A stretch of DNA of 44,772 nucleotides from Acetobacteraceae bacterium (GTDB lineage Bacteria; Pseudomonadota; Alphaproteobacteria; Acetobacterales; Acetobacteraceae). The notes under the pieces are model-generated. The model did no database searches. It was not told the DNA's origin and worked only from the letters and a program-made list of their open reading frames with translations. Position numbers and translations under genes: made by a program. The DNA is taken from assembly GCA_025354865.1 (NCBI GenBank), contig JANXMB010000015.1, positions 1 to 44,772 on the forward strand, given 5' to 3'. Shown one piece after another: positions 14,486 through 24,914 of this stretch (its first letter is position 1; every line of letters begins with the position of its first letter).

Positions 14486-16065
14486 CAGGTTTTCGCCACG
14501 TTCCAGAAGATCGGCACCGGCCCCTTGAGGAACCCCGACAGGTTTTTGCGCCACGCCGAGGACAGGAAGTACTGCCCCAGCGGGACATAGGGCGCCTCAA
14601 TAAACACTTCCTCCTGCAACGCCGTTGCCAGCTTCTTCCGCTCGGCTTGGTCCGTCGATTCCATCCAGGCGTCGTGCAGTTGCTCCAGCTTGGGATCGTC
14701 GGGCCAGCCGAACCAGGCCTTGGCGCCGTTGCCGCGCGCCGCCGGGGCGGCCAGGGGATCGAGGTAATCGACCGCCGGGAACGACGCGCAGAACATCGAC
14801 CAGCCGCCTTTGTCGATCGGTTCCTTGCTGGCACGGCGTTGCACCACGGTGCCGAAATCCATCGACTGGTCGTCCACCGCGATGCCGATCTTCTTCAGCG
14901 TCGCGGCCAGCACCTGCGACATGGCATCGTAGAACGGTTGATCGGTGGGATGCAGCAGGACCAACTTCTCCCCCGCATAGCCGGCGGCATGCAGCATGGC
15001 CTGGATCTCGGCGACCGACTTCTTGCCGCCCAACCGGTCCATCCCGGCGGTGTTGGCGGATTCGGTGCCCGGCAGGAAAGTGCCGATCGGCGCGTTGTAG
15101 CCCGACGCATCGTCGCCCATGACGGCCTGCATGACCTCGATTGGGTTCACCGCCGCCAGGATGGCCTGGCGCACGCCGCGATTGGCGGTCGGGCCTTGCA
15201 GCGCGTTGAAACGCGCCACCGGATACAATCCGTAGGGGTCGAGCCGATCCACCACCACGTCCTTGTTCTTGCGCAGCAGCTCCAACAAATCGGGCAACGG
15301 CTGCTCGATCCAATCGACCTCGCCGGCGCCGAGCGCACTGACGGCGGTGGAGGCGTCGGGAACGATTTTCCATTCGACCCGTTCCACCAGTGCGCGGCGG
15401 GCGCCGGCGGTGAAGTCGGGGGCGTCGTCGCGCGGCTTGTAGGCCGCGAACCGGGTGAACACCGCGCGACTGCCGGAGTTGTATTCGGCAGCCTCGAACC
15501 GGAATGGGCCACTGCCCACGACCTCGGCGATTTGCTTGAACGGGTCGGTCGCGGCAATGCGGGCCGGCATGATGAAGGCGGGGCTGGGCTGCGTTTTGGC
15601 CAGCGCGTAGGGCAGCGCGGCAAACGGCTTGGACAGGCGGAATACCAGCGTACGGTCGTCCGGTGCCTCCAGCGCATCCAACCGGCTGGCGATAATCTGC
15701 CCCACCGCATCCCGTTTCATCCAGCGGTTCAACGAGGCGACGCAATCTGCCGCGGTCGGCTTGGTGCCGTCGTGGAACGCCAGCCCGTCGCGCAGGCGGA
15801 TGGTCCAGCGCTTGCCATTGTCCTCGATCGTATGGCCTTCCGCCATCTGCGGCCGCGGGTTGAGCTTGGCATCCATGCCGTACAGCGTCTCGAACACCAT
15901 CGTCGCGTAGTTGCGGGTGACGGTGGCGGTGGTCCAAATGGGGTCGAGGCTCGCAAGATTGCCCTGCGGCACGAAAATCAGCGGCTTGATGCCCTGCGCG
16001 ATGGACGGGCGGGCCAGCCCCAATCCGGTTGCTGCGGTTGCCTGCAAAAATATGCGTCGCTTCAC
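14485..16065 (-). CDS. Periplasmic peptide/nickel-type ABC transporter solute-binding protein
   Basis: 526 aa, extracellular solute-binding protein family 5 (DppA/OppA type). The GTG start at 16065 follows a GGGGAC ribosome site and gives a Tat-like leader, VKRRIFLQATAATGLGLARPS, cleaved near SIAQG. FVPQGNLASLDPIWTTATVTRNYATMVFETLYG and AFHDGTKPTAADCVASLNRW are typical opening blocks. No permease or ATPase genes are adjacent, so it is an orphan binding protein that must work with a transporter encoded elsewhere. It is followed by crcB in a coupled pair, which does not suggest a shared function. Confidence 0.9.
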   Translation of the reverse strand: MKRRIFLQATAATGLGLARPSIAQGIKPLIFVPQGNLASLDPIWTTATVTRNYATMVFETLYGMDAKLNPRPQMAEGHTIEDNGKRWTIRLRDGLAFHDGTKPTAADCVASLNRWMKRDAVGQIIASRLDALEAPDDRTLVFRLSKPFAALPYALAKTQPSPAFIMPARIAATDPFKQIAEVVGSGPFRFEAAEYNSGSRAVFTRFAAYKPRDDAPDFTAGARRALVERVEWKIVPDASTAVSALGAGEVDWIEQPLPDLLELLRKNKDVVVDRLDPYGLYPVARFNALQGPTANRGVRQAILAAVNPIEVMQAVMGDDASGYNAPIGTFLPGTESANTAGMDRLGGKKSVAEIQAMLHAAGYAGEKLVLLHPTDQPFYDAMSQVLAATLKKIGIAVDDQSMDFGTVVQRRASKEPIDKGGWSMFCASFPAVDYLDPLAAPAARGNGAKAWFGWPDDPKLEQLHDAWMESTDQAERKKLATALQEEVFIEAPYVPLGQYFLSSAWRKNLSGFLKGPVPIFWNVAKT

Positions 16066-16088
16066 GAGCTTGTCCCCTATGCTGTCAC

Positions 16089-16144
16089 CGTCGGCGGGGG
16101 CAATGGGTAAACCGTGGCCCCGTCGGCGGGGCGATGGGTAAACC
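16089..16144. repeat. Two-copy direct repeat in the divergent promoter region
   Basis: A 24-25-bp unit (core GTCGGCGGGG then ATGGGTAAACC) occurs at 16089-16113 and again at 16121-16144. It lies in the 153-bp region between the solute-binding protein gene and the RND adaptor gene. It could be a pair of regulator sites or a local duplication. Confidence 0.55.
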
Positions 16145-16218
16145 AAAGCCACGGTTGACCGCAAACCATTCGACTCCCTATTGCCGGCGCACGCCACGGC
16201 CCGAAGGACTTTACGACG

Positions 16219-17394
16219 ATGCGTTCGGTTATGATTCGCGCTGCGATCGCGCTGCCGCTGCTTTCCGGCGTCGCCCTGGCCCAAATGCCGGGCGGACCGC
16301 CGCCAGCCGTGGGGGTGGTGAAAGTGCTACCGACGGCGATCGTCGAAACCGCCGATTTCATTGGCCGCATCCAGGCGGTGGATCGGGTGGCGCTGACCGC
16401 GCGGGTCACCGCCTTCCTCGACCAGCGCCTGTTTACCGAGGGGGCGGAGGTCGTGGCCGGCGATCTGCTCTACCGGCTGGAACGCGCCCCGTTCGAAGCC
16501 GCCGTCGCCCAGCAGGAAGCCGCCGTCGCCGATGTCGGCGCCCGTCTGACCAATGCCGTCGCCCATCTCGCTCGGGCCCAGAAACTATTGGCGACGCCGG
16601 CTGGGTTGCGCGCCACGTATGAGGACGCGCAGGCCAGCCAGGAATCCTTGGCGGCGCTTTACGCGGCGGCGCAGGCGCAATTGCAAACCGCCCGCATCGC
16701 GCTGAGCTATACGGAAATCCGCGCACCGGTCGGCGGCAAGATCAGCCGTGGCAGCGTGACGCCGGGCAATGCGGTGTCGCCGACCAGCGGCACGCTGGCG
16801 ACGATCGTCAGCCAGGACCCGATGTATGTGGTGTTCCCCGTGGCCTCGCGCACCCTGACCGCCTTGCAGACCCGCTACGCCGCCAAGGGCGGGATCGGCG
16901 CGGTGGCGGTGCGGTTGAAGCTGCCGGACGGATCGCCCTACGCCCAGACCGGCGAGATCGATTACATCGACCCCACGGTTTCCCCCACGACCGACACCGT
17001 GACGGTCCGCGCCCGCATCGCCAACCCGGCCCTGCGCCCGCCCGAACCGGGCAAATCGGTGGATCGGCCGTTGCTCGACGGCGCGTTCGTCGCGGTCTCG
17101 GTCGAGGGCATTCAACCCGTCGCCGCCTTGGGCATCCCCCGCGCGGCAGTGCTGTCGGACCAGCAGGGCGATTACGTCTATGTCCTCGGCGATGGCAACA
17201 AGGTCGAGCAACGGCGCATTCGGCTGGGGCAATCGACGGCAGCGATGGCGGTCGTGGCTGCGGGGCTGAAGGACGGCGAAACCGTCGTTGCCGAGGGGAT
17301 CCAGAAGGTGCGCCCCGGCGCGGTCGTGGCGCCAGCGCCGATCGGGGCACCGCCCAACCCGACGGCCCCCCCTGCCGCGCCGGCAGGAAAATAA
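16219..17394 (+). CDS. RND efflux pump periplasmic adaptor (membrane fusion protein)
   Basis: 391 aa. The signal peptide is residues 1-21 ([18 protein letters not shown] core). Then come a beta-barrel/lipoyl half ([20 protein letters not shown]), an alpha-hairpin rich in Ala and Gln (about residues 90-155), the second lipoyl half ([14 protein letters not shown]) and beta-barrel domains up to [21 protein letters not shown]. It links an inner-membrane RND pump to an outer-membrane channel. The start has a GAAGGA site upstream. The pump gene begins 4 bp after its stop. No outer-membrane factor gene is nearby, so a shared TolC-like protein is probably used. Confidence 0.93.
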   Translation: MRSVMIRAAIALPLLSGVALAQMPGGPPPAVGVVKVLPTAIVETADFIGRIQAVDRVALTARVTAFLDQRLFTEGAEVVAGDLLYRLERAPFEAAVAQQEAAVADVGARLTNAVAHLARAQKLLATPAGLRATYEDAQASQESLAALYAAAQAQLQTARIALSYTEIRAPVGGKISRGSVTPGNAVSPTSGTLATIVSQDPMYVVFPVASRTLTALQTRYAAKGGIGAVAVRLKLPDGSPYAQTGEIDYIDPTVSPTTDTVTVRARIANPALRPPEPGKSVDRPLLDGAFVAVSVEGIQPVAALGIPRAAVLSDQQGDYVYVLGDGNKVEQRRIRLGQSTAAMAVVAAGLKDGETVVAEGIQKVRPGAVVAPAPIGAPPNPTAPPAAPAGK

Positions 17395-17398
17395 CCGC

Positions 17399-20300
17399 AT
17401 GATCTCGTCCATTTTCGTCGATCGGCCGCGCCTCGCGACCGTCATTGCGATCGTGATGACCCTCGCCGGGGTGCTGGCGTGGTTCCGCATCCCCGTGTCC
17501 CAGTTCCCCGACATCGTGCCGCCGCAGGTGCAGGTGTCGGCCAACTTCACCGGCGCCTCCGCCCAGGTGATCGAAGCCACTGTGGCGCAGCCGCTGGAAG
17601 CGGCCGTCGTCGGCGTGGACAAGATGATCTACATGAAGTCGAACAGCGCGAACGATGGCAGCTACAGCCTGACCGTCAGCTTCGAGCTGGGCACCAACCC
17701 CGACATCGATACCGTCAACGTCAACAACCGGGTGCAACAGGCGCTGGCGAAACTGCCGCCGGAGGTGCAGCGCGCCGGGGTCAACGTCCGCAAACGCTCC
17801 ACCGCCGTGCTGGCGTTCCTGCAATTCTACGCCGAGGACGGCAAGTACGACCCGCTGTTCATCAGCAACTACGTCACCATTAACGTGCTGGACCGGCTGT
17901 CCCGCACGTCCGGCGTGGGCGATGCGCAGTTGTTCGGGCGGCTCGATTATTCGATGCGAATTTGGTTCGACCTCGACCGCCTGACGGGGCTCAATCTCGC
18001 CCCCGCCGACGTCATCGCGGCCATCCAGGGACAGAACGTGCAAGCCGCCGTCGGCCGCATCGGCGCCCGTCCCACCAGCGATGCCACGCAATTCCAGCTT
18101 AGTGTGCAGACCCAGGGCCGGCTGGTCACGCCCGAGGAATTCGGCGCGATCGTGATCCGAGCGGGGAACGATGGGTCGCTGTTGCGGGTGCGGGATGTGG
18201 CGCGGGTCGAACTCGGCGCCGCCAATATGGATACCGAGAGCCGGCTGAACGGCAACCCCGCCGTTTCCATCGGCCTCTATCTCGCCCCCGGCGCCAATGC
18301 GGTCGATACATCCGCAAGGGTGCAATCCGTGCTGACCGAGATGTCCAAGCGCTACCCGCCCGGATTGAACGCCCGCATCTTCTACGACAGTTCCACCTTC
18401 GTCTCCCTGACCCTGACCGAGGTCAAGAACACCCTGCTGATCGCCTTCGGGCTGGTGGTGTTGGTGGTGTTCGTGTTCCTGGGCAATTGGCGCGCCACCA
18501 TCATTCCGATGGTCGCCATTCCCGTCAGTCTGGTCGGCACCGTCGCCGTGCTGCTCGCCGCCGGGTTCTCCCTCAACACCATCTCCCTGCTGGCAATGGT
18601 GCTGGGCATCGGCATCGTGGTGGACGATGCCATCGTGGTGGTGGAAAACGTCGAGCGCGTGATGGCGGAGGAACCCGAACTCTCGCCCAAAGACGCCACC
18701 AAGAAGGCGATGCACCAAATCACCGGCCCGGTGATCGCGATTTCCCTGGTGCTGCTGTCGGTGTTCGTGCCGGTGGGCTTCATTCCCGGCGTGTCGGGCA
18801 CGCTGTTCCGCCAGTTCGCGGTCACCATCAGCGTGTCCATGCTGATTTCGGCGATCGTCGCGCTGACCCTGTCGCCGGCCCTGTGCGGGGTCTTCCTGCG
18901 CCACGCCGGGCCGCCCCGAGGCATCCTGGGCGCCATGCTGCGCGGCATCGACAATCTGCGCGACGGCTACGCCTGGATCGTGCGCGGGCTGTTGCGGGTG
19001 TCCCTGCTGTCGGTGCTGGTTATCGCGGCCTCTGGCGCCGGCATTCTGACCCTGTCGAAACTGACCCCCACCGGCTTCCTGCCGGAAGAAGACCAGGGCG
19101 CCTTCTTCGTCGCCGTGCAACTGCCCGACGGCGCATCGGTCAACCGCACCCGCGCGGTGGTGGAGCAGGTGGAGAATATGATCCGCCCGATGCCGCAGGT
19201 GCAGGGCGTGCTGGCGATCGTCGGTTTCTCCCTGCTGGATGGCGGCAATCAGCCCAACGCCGCGTTCGTGGTGGTGAAGCTGAAACCGTTCGAGGATCGC
19301 ACCGCCGCCGCCGAAAGCGCCCAGGCCACCATCGGGCGGATATTCGGCGGGGCTCGGCAAATCCGCAATGCCAACGTCTTCGCCTTCAACCTGCCGCCGA
19401 TCATCGGGCTATCGACCGGCGGCGGCTTCGAATACCAGTTGGAAAACCTGGAGGGGCAGGACCCCGCCGCGATGGCATCCGCCGTGCAAGGATTGCAGGC
19501 GGCGGCGAACCAGGACCCGCGCCTCAGCCGGGTGTTTTCCACCTTCACCGCGTCCAACCCGTCGATCTGGCTGGATATCGATCGGGAGAAGGCGCAGGCG
19601 CTGGGATTGGCCATCGCCGACGTGTTCAACGCGCTGCAAACCACGTTGGGCGGCTTCTACATCAACGATTTCAACCTGTTCGGACGCACTTGGCAGGTCA
19701 ACATCCAGGCCGACGCCGCCGATCGCGGCGACCGCACGGCGTTCGATCGGATCAATGTGCGCAACAAATCCGGCGAAATGGTGCCCCTGCGCGCCATCGC
19801 CACCCCGCGCATCGTGCTGGGGCCGCAGGTCATCAGCCGGTTCAACAATTACCGAGCGGTGACGGTGAACGGATCCCCGGCGCCGTTTGTGTCGTCGGGC
19901 GATGCGTTGCAGGCGATGGACGAGATCTCCACCCGCACCCTGCCCCAGGGCTATGGGTTCGAGTGGTCGGGCACCGCCTACCAGGAAAAACAGGCGGCCG
20001 GGCAGACGCTGGCGATCCTCTCGCTGGCGGTGCTGTTCGCCTATCTGTTTCTGACCGCGCTGTACGAAAGCTGGATGATCCCGGTGCCAGTGCTGCTGTC
20101 GGTCGCGGTCGGCGTCCTCGGCGCGTTCGGCGGGCTGTTGATCTTCCAACTGCCGCTCGATCTCTACGCGCAGATCGGCATGGTGGTGCTGATATCCCTG
20201 GCCGCGAAGAACGGGATTCTGATCGTCGAGTTCTCCAAGGGCGCGCGGGAACAGGGCCTGTCCATTCGCGACGCCGCCTTGCTGGGCGCGCGCATGCGGA

Positions 20301-20527
20301 TCCGCGCCGTGCTGATGACCTCGATCGCCTTCATCTTCGGGCTGATCCCCCTGGTCTGGGCGGAGGGCGCGGGCATGCTCAGCCGTCGCGCCGTCGGCAC
20401 CGCCGTGTTCACCGGCATGATCGTCGCCTCCAGCCTGGGCGTGTTCCTGATCCCGATGCTGTATTCCGTGTTCCAAACCCTGCGGGAGTGGATGAAAGCC
20501 AAATTCGGCGGGAGTGCCGCGCATTGA
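17399..20527 (+). CDS. RND (HAE1-family) multidrug efflux transporter
   Basis: 1042 aa, the usual length for AcrB-type pumps. Twelve membrane segments in the standard order, with two large periplasmic loops. The N-terminus [20 protein letters not shown] and the [18 protein letters not shown] segment are family hallmarks. Proton-relay Asp residues lie in [18 protein letters not shown], and the relay Lys in [16 protein letters not shown]. It exports hydrophobic compounds using the proton gradient. Cotranscribed with the adaptor gene upstream. Confidence 0.95.
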   Translation: MISSIFVDRPRLATVIAIVMTLAGVLAWFRIPVSQFPDIVPPQVQVSANFTGASAQVIEATVAQPLEAAVVGVDKMIYMKSNSANDGSYSLTVSFELGTNPDIDTVNVNNRVQQALAKLPPEVQRAGVNVRKRSTAVLAFLQFYAEDGKYDPLFISNYVTINVLDRLSRTSGVGDAQLFGRLDYSMRIWFDLDRLTGLNLAPADVIAAIQGQNVQAAVGRIGARPTSDATQFQLSVQTQGRLVTPEEFGAIVIRAGNDGSLLRVRDVARVELGAANMDTESRLNGNPAVSIGLYLAPGANAVDTSARVQSVLTEMSKRYPPGLNARIFYDSSTFVSLTLTEVKNTLLIAFGLVVLVVFVFLGNWRATIIPMVAIPVSLVGTVAVLLAAGFSLNTISLLAMVLGIGIVVDDAIVVVENVERVMAEEPELSPKDATKKAMHQITGPVIAISLVLLSVFVPVGFIPGVSGTLFRQFAVTISVSMLISAIVALTLSPALCGVFLRHAGPPRGILGAMLRGIDNLRDGYAWIVRGLLRVSLLSVLVIAASGAGILTLSKLTPTGFLPEEDQGAFFVAVQLPDGASVNRTRAVVEQVENMIRPMPQVQGVLAIVGFSLLDGGNQPNAAFVVVKLKPFEDRTAAAESAQATIGRIFGGARQIRNANVFAFNLPPIIGLSTGGGFEYQLENLEGQDPAAMASAVQGLQAAANQDPRLSRVFSTFTASNPSIWLDIDREKAQALGLAIADVFNALQTTLGGFYINDFNLFGRTWQVNIQADAADRGDRTAFDRINVRNKSGEMVPLRAIATPRIVLGPQVISRFNNYRAVTVNGSPAPFVSSGDALQAMDEISTRTLPQGYGFEWSGTAYQEKQAAGQTLAILSLAVLFAYLFLTALYESWMIPVPVLLSVAVGVLGAFGGLLIFQLPLDLYAQIGMVVLISLAAKNGILIVEFSKGAREQGLSIRDAALLGARMRIRAVLMTSIAFIFGLIPLVWAEGAGMLSRRAVGTAVFTGMIVASSLGVFLIPMLYSVFQTLREWMKAKFGGSAAH

Positions 20528-20545
20528 TCGCCCCCGGCCGGTAAC

Positions 20546-22093
20546 ATGGCAGCGCCAGCCTGCGCCCTGGCCGACAGCCTGCACGCCGCCGGTCGCCTGC
20601 CGGAGGCAATCGCCGCCTACCGCGCCGTCCTGCGCCAGACGCCGGGCCTCTACCCCGCCTGGTACGGCCTGGGCTGCGCGCTGTATACCGCCGGCTGTTT
20701 CGCCGACGCCATTGCCGCGCTGCGCCGGGCGGTCAAAATCCTGCCAGGGGCCTTGCCCGCCCGCGCGACCCTGGGCGAGGCGCTCTATGCGCTGGGGCAC
20801 GTCGGCGAATCCAACCAGCAATACAGCCGCATCGCCCGCGACGGGGATGCAACGCTGCGGCACCTCGCGCTGGGCAACATCGCCTGCGCCGCCCCCTCCG
20901 ACCCCAGCATGGACAACGCCGCCATCCGCCATGCGCGGGAGGCTTGGATCGCCGCCGAAGCCGCCGCCATCCGCCCCCTGAACACCCCGGCTCGGCTACG
21001 CGACGGCAAAATTCGGATCGGCTATCTCGGCGCGTTTTTCGGCTCCAAAAACTGGATGAAGGGTTACTTGGGCACCATCAACGCCCACGATCGCGATCGG
21101 TTCGAGGTGCATTTCATCGCCGACCGCGCCGTGCCCACCGCCGCCGCCGGCTACCGCGACCATCCCGACGATCGCATCTGGGGGGTGACCGGCGTTTCGA
21201 ATGAGAAACTGGCATCGTTACTGGTCGAAAACGGCATCGACGTGCTGGTGGATCTGAACGGCTACAGCTTCCAACGCCGGCTGCCGTTGTTGCTGTATCG
21301 TGCCGCGCCGGTGCAATTCTCTTGGGTTGGAATGTACGGCACCACGGGGATCGCCGGGCTGGACGGGGTCATCGGCGATGCCGCCGTCGCCCCGCCGGCC
21401 GAGGACGCCTGCTACAGCGAACCCATCCGCCGGGTGCCGCATAGTTATTTAACCTTCGATATGTTCTACGAGACCCCCGCCGTCGTCCCGGCCCCCTATC
21501 TGACGGCGGGTTGCGTCACCTTCGGCAGCCTCGCCTCCGCCTACAAAATTACCGACGCCGTCGTCGCCGCTTGGGCGCGCATCGTGCTGGGCGTTCCCGG
21601 CTCGCGGCTGCTGCTGCGCAATCGTGCGTTGGGCGAGGCCGGCAATCGCGCCGCCTTCGCCGCCCGCTTCGCCGCCCATGGCCTGACCGGCGACCGCCTG
21701 CTGCTGGAGGGCGGTGCAGAACACGTCGAATTCCTGCGCACCTACGACCGGATCGATATCGCGCTGGATGCGTTTCCCTACAATGGCGGCACGACAACGG
21801 CCGAGGCGATCTGGCAGGGCCTGCCACTGCTGACCTTCGACGGCGACCGCTGGGCCAGCCGCACCAGCCGCACCATCCTGCTGGCGGCGGGTCTGGGGGA
21901 ATACGTGGCGCCGAACGTCGCGGGCTTCGTGGCGCTGGGGATCGAACACGGCCGATCCCCCCATGTGGCCGCCGAACGCCGGAAGTCCCAACGCGCGCGG
22001 CTTGCTCAGACGCCGGCCTTCGATCCGATCGGGCTGTGCCGGACGCTGGAGGCGCTATACGAACAGACCCTGCGCGACCGTCTGGCGGGCTAA
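20546..22093 (+). CDS. TPR / O-GlcNAc-transferase-like (GT41, SPINDLY-type) glycosyltransferase
   Basis: 515 aa. The N-terminal ~100 residues form two or three TPR helices (for example LADSLHAAGRLPEAIAAYRA, GLGCALYTAGCFADAIAAL). From about residue 155 a GT41 catalytic region follows: IRIGYLGAFFGSKNWMKGYL, DVLVDLNGYSFQRRLPLLLY, RAAPVQFSWVGMYGTTGI, and the C-terminal LDAFPYNGGTTTAEAIWQGL-PLLTF block that binds the UDP-sugar. Known members glycosylate proteins; in bacteria the acceptor is often a surface or flagellar protein. It lies 18 bp after the RND pump on the same strand; a functional link is not evident. Confidence 0.88.
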   Translation: MAAPACALADSLHAAGRLPEAIAAYRAVLRQTPGLYPAWYGLGCALYTAGCFADAIAALRRAVKILPGALPARATLGEALYALGHVGESNQQYSRIARDGDATLRHLALGNIACAAPSDPSMDNAAIRHAREAWIAAEAAAIRPLNTPARLRDGKIRIGYLGAFFGSKNWMKGYLGTINAHDRDRFEVHFIADRAVPTAAAGYRDHPDDRIWGVTGVSNEKLASLLVENGIDVLVDLNGYSFQRRLPLLLYRAAPVQFSWVGMYGTTGIAGLDGVIGDAAVAPPAEDACYSEPIRRVPHSYLTFDMFYETPAVVPAPYLTAGCVTFGSLASAYKITDAVVAAWARIVLGVPGSRLLLRNRALGEAGNRAAFAARFAAHGLTGDRLLLEGGAEHVEFLRTYDRIDIALDAFPYNGGTTTAEAIWQGLPLLTFDGDRWASRTSRTILLAAGLGEYVAPNVAGFVALGIEHGRSPHVAAERRKSQRARLAQTPAFDPIGLCRTLEALYEQTLRDRLAG

Positions 22094-22288
22094 CGCCGGG
22101 CTTTACGGCACGGGCGACCGGGCGCGGCACCGCCCTGGCCGCAATGCCGCGCTAGCTGCACCCCCGACCGAGTTCCCCTGGAAACCACCCCCAGAACAGC
22201 CGGAATCCTCCACGACCTCACCTAAAATAGTTAAAATTTCTTTTTATCCGTCCATCACTTGCATTCCATAGAAAAATATCCTTCTAAA

Positions 22289-22312
22289 GGCCTCGAACCA
22301 CCACCCGAGGCC
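22289..22312 (+). promoter_or_regulatory. Leader hairpin covering the likely ribosome site of the SUMT gene
   Basis: GGCCTCG (22289-22295) and CGAGGCC (22306-22312) pair perfectly around a 10-nt loop. The downstream arm contains GAGG (22307-22310), the only Shine-Dalgarno-like sequence before the ATG at 22322. The 228-bp region upstream of this ATG also has an AT-rich stretch around 22225-22250 that could hold the promoter. Confidence 0.4.
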
Positions 22313-22321
22313 CTCTTCCAC

Positions 22322-23140
22322 ATGATTCCCTCCCACCTCCAGCCGCCGGCTTTCGATCGGGGATCGGTGTGGCTGGTCGGGGCCGGACCCGGCGATCCCG
22401 GGTTGCTTACCCTGCATGCGGCCCACGCCCTGACCGAAGCCGACATCGTCCTCCACGACGCGCTGGTGTCCGACGATGTGTTGTCCCTCGCGCCGCAAGC
22501 CATTCTGGAATCCGTCGGCAAACGGGCTGGCGGGCGGCGCACCCCGCAACTGCGGATCAACCAGCGGCTGATCGACCTCGCGCGCCAGGGCCTCAAGGTC
22601 GTGCGGCTGAAAGGCGGCGATCCCCTGACATTCGGGCGCGGCGGGGAGGAAGCTCTCGCGCTCGCAGCGGCGGGAATCCAGTTTCGCTTCGTGCCCGGCA
22701 TCGGCGCCGGCATCGGCGGCACCGCCTCGGCCAGCATTCCGACCACGCATCGCGGCCTCGCCCGCTCGGTTGCCTTCGCCACGGGCCACGATTCCAGCGG
22801 CCAACTGGCCGACATCGACTGGGCATCGCTTTCGAAAGGGGCCGAGGTCCTGGTCCTGTACATGGCACAACGCCGGATCGGCGCCATCGCCGAGCATTTG
22901 ATCGCCGCCGGACGGCCGCACACCGAGCCGGTGGCGCTGATCGCGCATGCCAGCACGGCACGCCAGACCGTTGTTATTACGACTTTGCTCGATGCCGAGC
23001 GGGATGCGGCCATGGCGGGTTCGCCACTGCTGATCGTGGTGGGGCCGGTGGTCGCGCTGCGCCCGCTGCTCGCGCCCTGGCAGCAAACCGAACCCATGAC
23101 GGTCCGCGCCGCTGTGCGCCAGACACGAAGGAACGCCTGA
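22322..23140 (+). CDS. cobA: Uroporphyrinogen-III C-methyltransferase (SUMT), copy 1
   Basis: 272 aa. Uses two S-adenosylmethionines to methylate uroporphyrinogen III to precorrin-2, the precursor of siroheme and cobalamin. GAGPGDPGLLT is at residues 20-30, the DxxxYD-equivalent is ADIVLHDALVS, and VVRLKGGDPLTFGRGGEEAL and GIGAGIGGTASASIPTTHRG follow. Only the methyltransferase domain is present (no CysG dehydrogenase part). The ATG at 22322 is chosen; an in-frame TTG at 22259 would add 21 residues without a visible ribosome site. Its stop overlaps the cysJ start (TGATG). In this operon it feeds siroheme to the sulfite reductase CysI. Confidence 0.9.
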   Translation: MIPSHLQPPAFDRGSVWLVGAGPGDPGLLTLHAAHALTEADIVLHDALVSDDVLSLAPQAILESVGKRAGGRRTPQLRINQRLIDLARQGLKVVRLKGGDPLTFGRGGEEALALAAAGIQFRFVPGIGAGIGGTASASIPTTHRGLARSVAFATGHDSSGQLADIDWASLSKGAEVLVLYMAQRRIGAIAEHLIAAGRPHTEPVALIAHASTARQTVVITTLLDAERDAAMAGSPLLIVVGPVVALRPLLAPWQQTEPMTVRAAVRQTRRNA

Positions 23141-24861
23141 TGCCCCTACTGCCGAAAACCGCCCCCTTCGCCGACGATCAGATCGCGGCCCTGAACAGCG
23201 TGATGTCCGCCAGCACCGCCGATCAACGGACATGGCTGGCCGGGTTCCTCGCTGGATTCGCCGCCGCCAACGATCCGCAGCCGCTCAATCTGCCGACAGC
23301 GACCGCCCCGGCCCGCCGCATCCCGCTGACGATCCTGTTCGGGACCGAATCCGGCAACGCCGAGGCCCTCGCCGCCCAAGCCCGCAAGGTCGCCACCCGG
23401 CTGGGTTTCGCCCCGAAAGTCGTGGATATGGCCGATATTTCGCTGGAGCAGTTGGCCGAGATGGACAACGTGCTGGCGATCGTCAGCACCTGGGGGGAAG
23501 GCGATCCGCCGCAACGCGCCATCGATTTCCAGGACGCGCTGATGGCCGAGGGCGCCCCGAGGCTCGACCGCGTGCGGTATGCCGTGCTGGCGCTGGGTGA
23601 TCGCGCCTACGCCCAGTTCTGCGCGGTCGGCCAACGCATCGACGATCGTTTTTCCGAGCTCGGCGCCACCCGCATCGCCGCTCGGCTGGAGTGCGACGTC
23701 GATTTCGAGGCATCGGCCAACGCCTGGATCGACGCCACCCTGCCGATCCTGAAACCGGCCGACGAACCCGAAGCCAATCACGCCGTGATCCATGTCGATT
23801 TCGCCCGCCCCTCGACGGACGGCCCGACCCGCGCCAAACCCTTCACGGCGGAGGCCACGGATCGCGTGCGCCTGACCGGCAGCCGGTCCACATCCGACAC
23901 CCATCATATCGAATTATCGCTGGAGGGATCGGGCATTGCCTACGAGCCCGGCGATGCGCTGGGGGTGGTGCCGCGCAACGATCCGGCTCTGGCCGATGCG
24001 GTGCTGACGGCGGCCGGCCTGTCCGGCGATGCCGCGCTGCGCACCGCGTTGATCGAGCGGCTGGACATTACCACCCTGACCGGCAAGCAGGTCGCGGATT
24101 TCGCGGCGCTGACCGGTTTCGCCGCCGATCCCGGTTGGGAAACCGGCCGGCAGATCGTCGATCTGCTGGAAGCCGGCGCGTCCAAGCTGACGGCGGACCA
24201 ACTAACCGGCCTGCTGCGCCCGCTGCCGCCGCGCTATTACTCGATCGCGTCGTCTCGCAAAGCCGTCGGGGAAGCCGCCCATCTCCTGGTCGCCGGGCTG
24301 CGCTACACATCGTTCGGGCGTGCTCGGCAAGGGGTCGCGTCGATCGACCTGACGCAGCGCACGCGGGATCGGGCGCAGGTGTTTTTGCGGCCGAACCCGC
24401 ATTTCCGTTTGCCCACCGATCCGAACCGGCCGGTTATCATGATCGGCCCCGGCACCGGCGTCGCCCCTTTCCGCGGCTTTCTGCAAGAGCGGGAGGCCGT
24501 GGGCGCCACCGGCAAGAACTGGCTGTTCTTCGGCCATCGCAACTTCACCCACGATTTCCTGTATCAGCTGGAAATGCAGGATTGGCTGAAGGACGGCGTG
24601 CTGCATCGGCTGGATGTCGCGTTTTCCCGCGACCAACCGCAGAAGCGCTACGTGCAAGATGCGATGTGGGACCAGCGCGCGGCCCTGGCCGGCTGGCTGC
24701 GCGACGGCGCCGCACTTTATGTCTGTGGCGATATGAATGCGATGGCCAAGGATGTGCACGCGACGCTGATGCGGATCCTCGGTGAGACGGGATCGAAGGA
24801 TGCCAAGGCCGAACTCGACGCGATCCGTCGCGACGGGCGGTATCTGCGGGATGTTTACTAA
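23140..24861 (+). CDS. cysJ: NADPH-sulfite reductase flavoprotein (alpha) subunit
   Basis: 573 aa diflavin reductase. It passes electrons from NADPH through FAD and FMN to CysI. The flavodoxin domain starts with LFGTESGNAEALA (66-78) and continues with STWGEGDPPQRA and LALGDRAYAQFC. The FAD domain has GDALGVVPRN and RYYSIASS. The NADP domain has MIGPGTGVAPFRGFLQER, FFGHRNFTHDFLYQ and YVCGDMNAMAKDVHATL. The C-terminal Tyr after RYLRDV is characteristic of CysJ. Translationally coupled to the SUMT gene before it; cysI follows after 53 bp. Confidence 0.95.
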   Translation: MPLLPKTAPFADDQIAALNSVMSASTADQRTWLAGFLAGFAAANDPQPLNLPTATAPARRIPLTILFGTESGNAEALAAQARKVATRLGFAPKVVDMADISLEQLAEMDNVLAIVSTWGEGDPPQRAIDFQDALMAEGAPRLDRVRYAVLALGDRAYAQFCAVGQRIDDRFSELGATRIAARLECDVDFEASANAWIDATLPILKPADEPEANHAVIHVDFARPSTDGPTRAKPFTAEATDRVRLTGSRSTSDTHHIELSLEGSGIAYEPGDALGVVPRNDPALADAVLTAAGLSGDAALRTALIERLDITTLTGKQVADFAALTGFAADPGWETGRQIVDLLEAGASKLTADQLTGLLRPLPPRYYSIASSRKAVGEAAHLLVAGLRYTSFGRARQGVASIDLTQRTRDRAQVFLRPNPHFRLPTDPNRPVIMIGPGTGVAPFRGFLQEREAVGATGKNWLFFGHRNFTHDFLYQLEMQDWLKDGVLHRLDVAFSRDQPQKRYVQDAMWDQRAALAGWLRDGAALYVCGDMNAMAKDVHATLMRILGETGSKDAKAELDAIRRDGRYLRDVY

Positions 24862-24914
24862 AGCGCACGACTGAATACGGAGCGCCAGTCGCGCGCACGT
24901 CGGAGATTCGGAAC

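Noticed and set aside
14647-16110. Long plus-strand frames opposite the solute-binding protein (and similar ones opposite rfbB, the kinase and nasA)
   Set aside because: Low-complexity Arg/Gly/His-rich translations with no recognisable family, fully covered by well-supported genes on the other strand.
16808-19360. 850-codon open frame on the minus strand opposite the RND pump
   Set aside because: It is an antisense shadow in GC-rich DNA: His/Gly/Gln-rich composition, no domain, and the plus strand encodes a complete RND transporter with all motifs.
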